DNA of 39,467 bases from an uncultured Lachnospiraceae bacterium (GTDB lineage: Bacteria > Bacillota > Clostridia > Lachnospirales > Lachnospiraceae), in NCBI GenBank assembly GCA_947626285.1, contig CANQRR010000032.1, forward strand, positions 1 to 39,467, in the 5' to 3' direction. The notes beneath the pieces were generated by a model. It ran no database searches and had not been told where the DNA came from. It saw nothing but the letters and a program-made list of their open reading frames with translations. This document shows, one piece after another, positions 37,013 through 39,467 of this stretch (within the stretch, counting starts at the first letter, position 1; each line of letters starts with the position of its first letter). The position numbers were made by a program, and so were the translations under genes.

Positions 37013-38410
37013 TCATGCGTCCTCCCTCTCTGCCTTATAGATCGTGTATGCCCCATCCTTGTAAGCATAAATATAATCATATGCAGCCATGATTTCATTG
37101 TAATCATAATCCAGGAGCTGTTCACCGGTCACTGTATCAAACAGCGCATATTTCCCAGTCTCCGGATCCTTATCCTTCAAAAGACCAGATTGTATGCTGC
37201 TCGGAGTATTCAATTTCAGCGTAAACCCTGCGTCGTTTATGACATACGCCAATACGCCTGCACCACTTTCTTTCCACACGCTCAGATTAGAAACCATCTC
37301 ATTTCCGCCCTCTGCGTTCATATCGCTGCAGATCGTACCGTTCGGTCCGATACATGTGGTTCTCTTATTGCCGTCCGCATCCTTTTTCTCACATTCCAGA
37401 TAACCGTTCTTGCGCTCATAGATATAATCATATTCACAGGGCAGTACTTCATCACCCGTCAGGGTAAGTACGCCCTTCTTTCGTTCTTTGTTCTCGTCAT
37501 AATTCCACACCTGAACAAATCCTGAATCCACTCCGTCTATCCCATCGTATGCTGCTTCCAAAACAATATTGCCGTCGGCATCCAGAAGTCCGTATTTGTT
37601 ATTTCCGTCATTGTATTCGATGTAGTCTCCAAGAGCTGTACTGCCCATCAGATTATAATTTGACTCAAACAAACGGTTAAATCTGTTGTCATACGCAATA
37701 TACATATCACTCTGCCTGCTCAGGAAGAACGCGCCCGACGGACTGATCGCAACACTGTCAGCAAGCACAGTGCCGTCCGCGTCATAGAGAACTCCATCCT
37801 TTTCCGGCTCTTTGACCCAAATCGTCTCATCAGCGCAGATCTGCACGTCCGTACTGTTCGATGTAAACGTAAGCGCATCCACAAACTGCTCTGTCTGCAA
37901 GTCATATATCTTCCAATATCCCTTGTACAGAACGTCCTGATCCGACGGAGCAAATGAAACCATCGCAGATGTCGTGTAAAACATTGCTTCATCCTCATTT
38001 TCTGTCTGTTCTTCCGCGTATATCACTCTCACAAACCGTTCTGAATAATCCATCATCTTTATGATCGCGGGACCGGTGGGAATCAGCATTGTTCCGTCCG
38101 CCTTCATCAAACCGCTCTCAGAAATCTCCGTTCCCGGAACGGTAATGATACAATAACCGTCTGTCAGTTTTTCATCTTCCCACTGATCGCCTACGTCAAC
38201 CGTTTTCCCATCATAACTATAAAGCTTCTTCTCATCCGCGCTTTCTTCACAGAGAACATAATGCCCGGTTCTGATCTTGCCGTCCGGATCTTCTACAGAG
38301 CCGACCTCTGTCAGGACGGCCCCGCTCTCTTTTGCCAGCGCCGACATGCCCGCCAAAGCTACCGCGCACGCAATACTTCCGATCATTGCTATCTTATTCC
38401 AGTTTTTCAT
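37013..38410 (-). CDS. Exported WG-repeat protein
   Basis: A 465-residue secreted protein. The signal peptide MKNWNKIAMIGSIACAVALA ends near ALA before KESGAV. WG/KWG-type repeats are visible as IPTGPAIIKMMDYSERF, the clearer KYGLLDADGNIVLEAAYDG and related segments LCEESADEKKLYSYDGK, YDADGTVLADSVAIS and VLPCEYDYIYERKNGYLEC. Such repeats build beta-propeller-like surfaces for binding. No enzymatic motif is present. AAGGAGAG lies seven bases before the ATG. It precedes the second WG protein by 136 bp on the same strand but ends without a YARHG domain. Relation to the neighbour is by architecture rather than close similarity. Function unknown. Confidence 0.85.
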   Translation of the reverse strand: MKNWNKIAMIGSIACAVALAGMSALAKESGAVLTEVGSVEDPDGKIRTGHYVLCEESADEKKLYSYDGKTVDVGDQWEDEKLTDGYCIITVPGTEISESGLMKADGTMLIPTGPAIIKMMDYSERFVRVIYAEEQTENEDEAMFYTTSAMVSFAPSDQDVLYKGYWKIYDLQTEQFVDALTFTSNSTDVQICADETIWVKEPEKDGVLYDADGTVLADSVAISPSGAFFLSRQSDMYIAYDNRFNRLFESNYNLMGSTALGDYIEYNDGNNKYGLLDADGNIVLEAAYDGIDGVDSGFVQVWNYDENKERKKGVLTLTGDEVLPCEYDYIYERKNGYLECEKKDADGNKRTTCIGPNGTICSDMNAEGGNEMVSNLSVWKESGAGVLAYVINDAGFTLKLNTPSSIQSGLLKDKDPETGKYALFDTVTGEQLLDYDYNEIMAAYDYIYAYKDGAYTIYKAEREDA

Positions 38411-38540
38411 TGTAAATCTCTCCTTTTCTTTTATTTTTTATGAGTTATTTTTCTCACCATACATCTCGAACCAGATAATTCTATTTCGCAGAACTTCCAT
38501 TCCGTTTAATTTTGACGATGCAAGAGAGTCGCAGACCATC

Positions 38541-39467
38541 TCATTCTGAAAATTTGGCTGGTGTTTTCTCCAACATGCATTCCAGAAATGTGCTTACATA
38601 GTGATCATGGAGGGGGAGCAGTTTTGACTTAAAGTAAAACAAATCGGTTCCATAGCGCTCCTTATTTGGCGGGAGGAACGTAACTTCGTCATTCCAATTC
38701 AAAATATTATGGACATTCTTATATGCGCTGCGGTTGCCTATCGTATCATATCTGGCTGATGCAAAGGTGTAGTCAAAAATCGTTTTCTTGCTGCCGTACT
38801 TCCCCTCCAACATCTGCGCAAGCTGCCCTGCGACTGCCCCTCCATAACTGTGTCCTGTGATGAACAGGATGGTATTGTCCTTGGTAACATGAAAACCATA
38901 GTGATTATCCAAAGTTTTATAGTAATCCTTAAACGAATTTTTTACATTTTTCGCTGCTGTGCTGAATCCGTTTACTGCGGACCATAGATCCGTGAGAAAA
39001 TCCACTGCAGAAGATGTGCCTCGAACCACAATTGCTACCACGACCATCCTCTTCCCATTCATGTTGATTGCCTGCGATGCAAAAGTAGTGCCAGGTTCAC
39101 TTATCCCACCATTGTACCACTGCGACTTGATATAACCAAAGCCAAGCTTTTCTAATCGCTCTTTCGCCTTTTCCTTGGATAACTCTGCCCCATGACTCAG
39201 GTAAAGTCCTGCCATAGCAATGTCGTGGTCGTATTTTGCAGCATTTTTATTGAACAGGTTCCAACCCCATTTCAATTTAACATTCCTGCCGCAAAATTTT
39301 ACGGAAATCTTCTGAACTTTGTTTTCTACCTTGGGCGCATCATTTTTGCTTGTTTTCTTGTCCGTCGTTGTCTTTTTATCTGTTGTTTTACTGGTCGTCG
39401 TCTTCTTATCTGTCGATTTCTTCTCAATCTTAAATGTTATCTTGCTCTTTCCGGTATACTTTCCCTT
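38541..39467 (-). CDS. Lipase (class 3)-like domain protein, 5' end outside window
   Basis: C-terminal part of a larger, probably surface-exposed protein; the frame stays open to the window edge. From the edge it reads KGKYTGKSKITFKI, like the last strand of an Ig-like repeat, then a Lys/Thr linker with repeated TTTSKTTDKKTTTDKK units, then an alpha/beta-hydrolase of the lipase_3 type. The nucleophile elbow is ITGHSYGGAVAGQL, the acid is in NWNDEVTFLPP and the histidine in LLPLHDHYV, so the catalytic triad is intact. The apparent start at 39275 is a TTG without a ribosome-binding site and is not a real start. Lipid, ester or polysaccharide-ester substrates are all possible. Confidence 0.8.
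   Translation of the reverse strand, partial: KGKYTGKSKITFKIEKKSTDKKTTTSKTTDKKTTTDKKTSKNDAPKVENKVQKISVKFCGRNVKLKWGWNLFNKNAAKYDHDIAMAGLYLSHGAELSKEKAKERLEKLGFGYIKSQWYNGGISEPGTTFASQAINMNGKRMVVVAIVVRGTSSAVDFLTDLWSAVNGFSTAAKNVKNSFKDYYKTLDNHYGFHVTKDNTILFITGHSYGGAVAGQLAQMLEGKYGSKKTIFDYTFASARYDTIGNRSAYKNVHNILNWNDEVTFLPPNKERYGTDLFYFKSKLLPLHDHYVSTFLECMLEKTPAKFSE

Noticed and set aside
1-39467. CRISPR arrays, tRNA or rRNA genes, intact insertion sequences
   Set aside because: No regularly spaced repeats, tRNA cloverleaf or intact transposase frame could be recognised on either strand.

Overview
This window looks like chromosomal DNA of a Lachnospiraceae-type clostridium. The coding regions are mostly GC-rich, ribosome-binding sites are strong (GGAGG), and the gene set is typical of Firmicutes: addA/addB, pcrA, a rapZ-whiA-HPr cluster, azlCD, DUF1836, a YerC/TrpR-like regulator and WG-repeat exported proteins. 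No rRNA, tRNA, CRISPR array or intact transposase was seen. Almost every gene lies on the minus strand. The exceptions are the GH27 galactosidase, the DUF1836 gene and an orphan substrate-binding protein.

Layout. 1-1700: a GH27 alpha-galactosidase-like enzyme with its own promoter and a palindrome over its -10 box. 1700-4040: a visibly AT-richer patch with an acetyltransferase, a methyltransferase, a DUF1016 nuclease fragment and two short relics ending in HVETxxLLS-like peptides. It lies directly downstream of an RlmD-family 23S rRNA methyltransferase (4042-5862), which carries the same HVETVCLLS motif followed by about 94 extra residues. I read this as a degraded island at an rlmD 3' attachment site. 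6080-9030: an acidic membrane protein and a pcrA operon. 9180-11410: the DUF1836 regulator, the YerC/TrpR-like regulator and the orphan transport protein. 11570-13233: a GNAT-azlC-azlD operon.

13420-16546 is a cell-envelope/carbon-control cluster, murB-rapZ-whiA-HPr-like. The HPr-like protein keeps Ser46 but has Glu at the catalytic His15 position, as expected of a Crh-type regulator. 16728-20846 is one uninterrupted frame joining a GtrA-YfhO membrane protein to an aminotransferase that still has its own start and upstream purine-rich sequence. 20912-28152 encodes AddA and AddB. Two near-identical 133-bp palindromic elements in opposite orientation flank this block, at 16589 and 28242, with a solo end at 28181.

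28385-31907: an AI-2E family transporter, a stand-alone adenylation enzyme and a cytidylate-kinase-like protein. 32022-34334: a polar amino-acid ABC transporter. Its promoter carries a Fur-type 6-1-6 palindrome exactly between the -35 and -10 boxes, and a terminator separates the binding-protein gene from the membrane genes. 34448-34720 is a collapsed MBOAT acyltransferase. It is followed by two exported WG-repeat proteins and, at the window edge, by the C-terminal part of a lipase-like surface protein.

The most interesting signals are the repeated HVETVCLLS coding motif around the rlmD-adjacent island, the palindromic dispersed element, the Fur-like operator in an amino-acid transporter promoter, the three-part fusion frame and the His15-to-Glu HPr paralogue.
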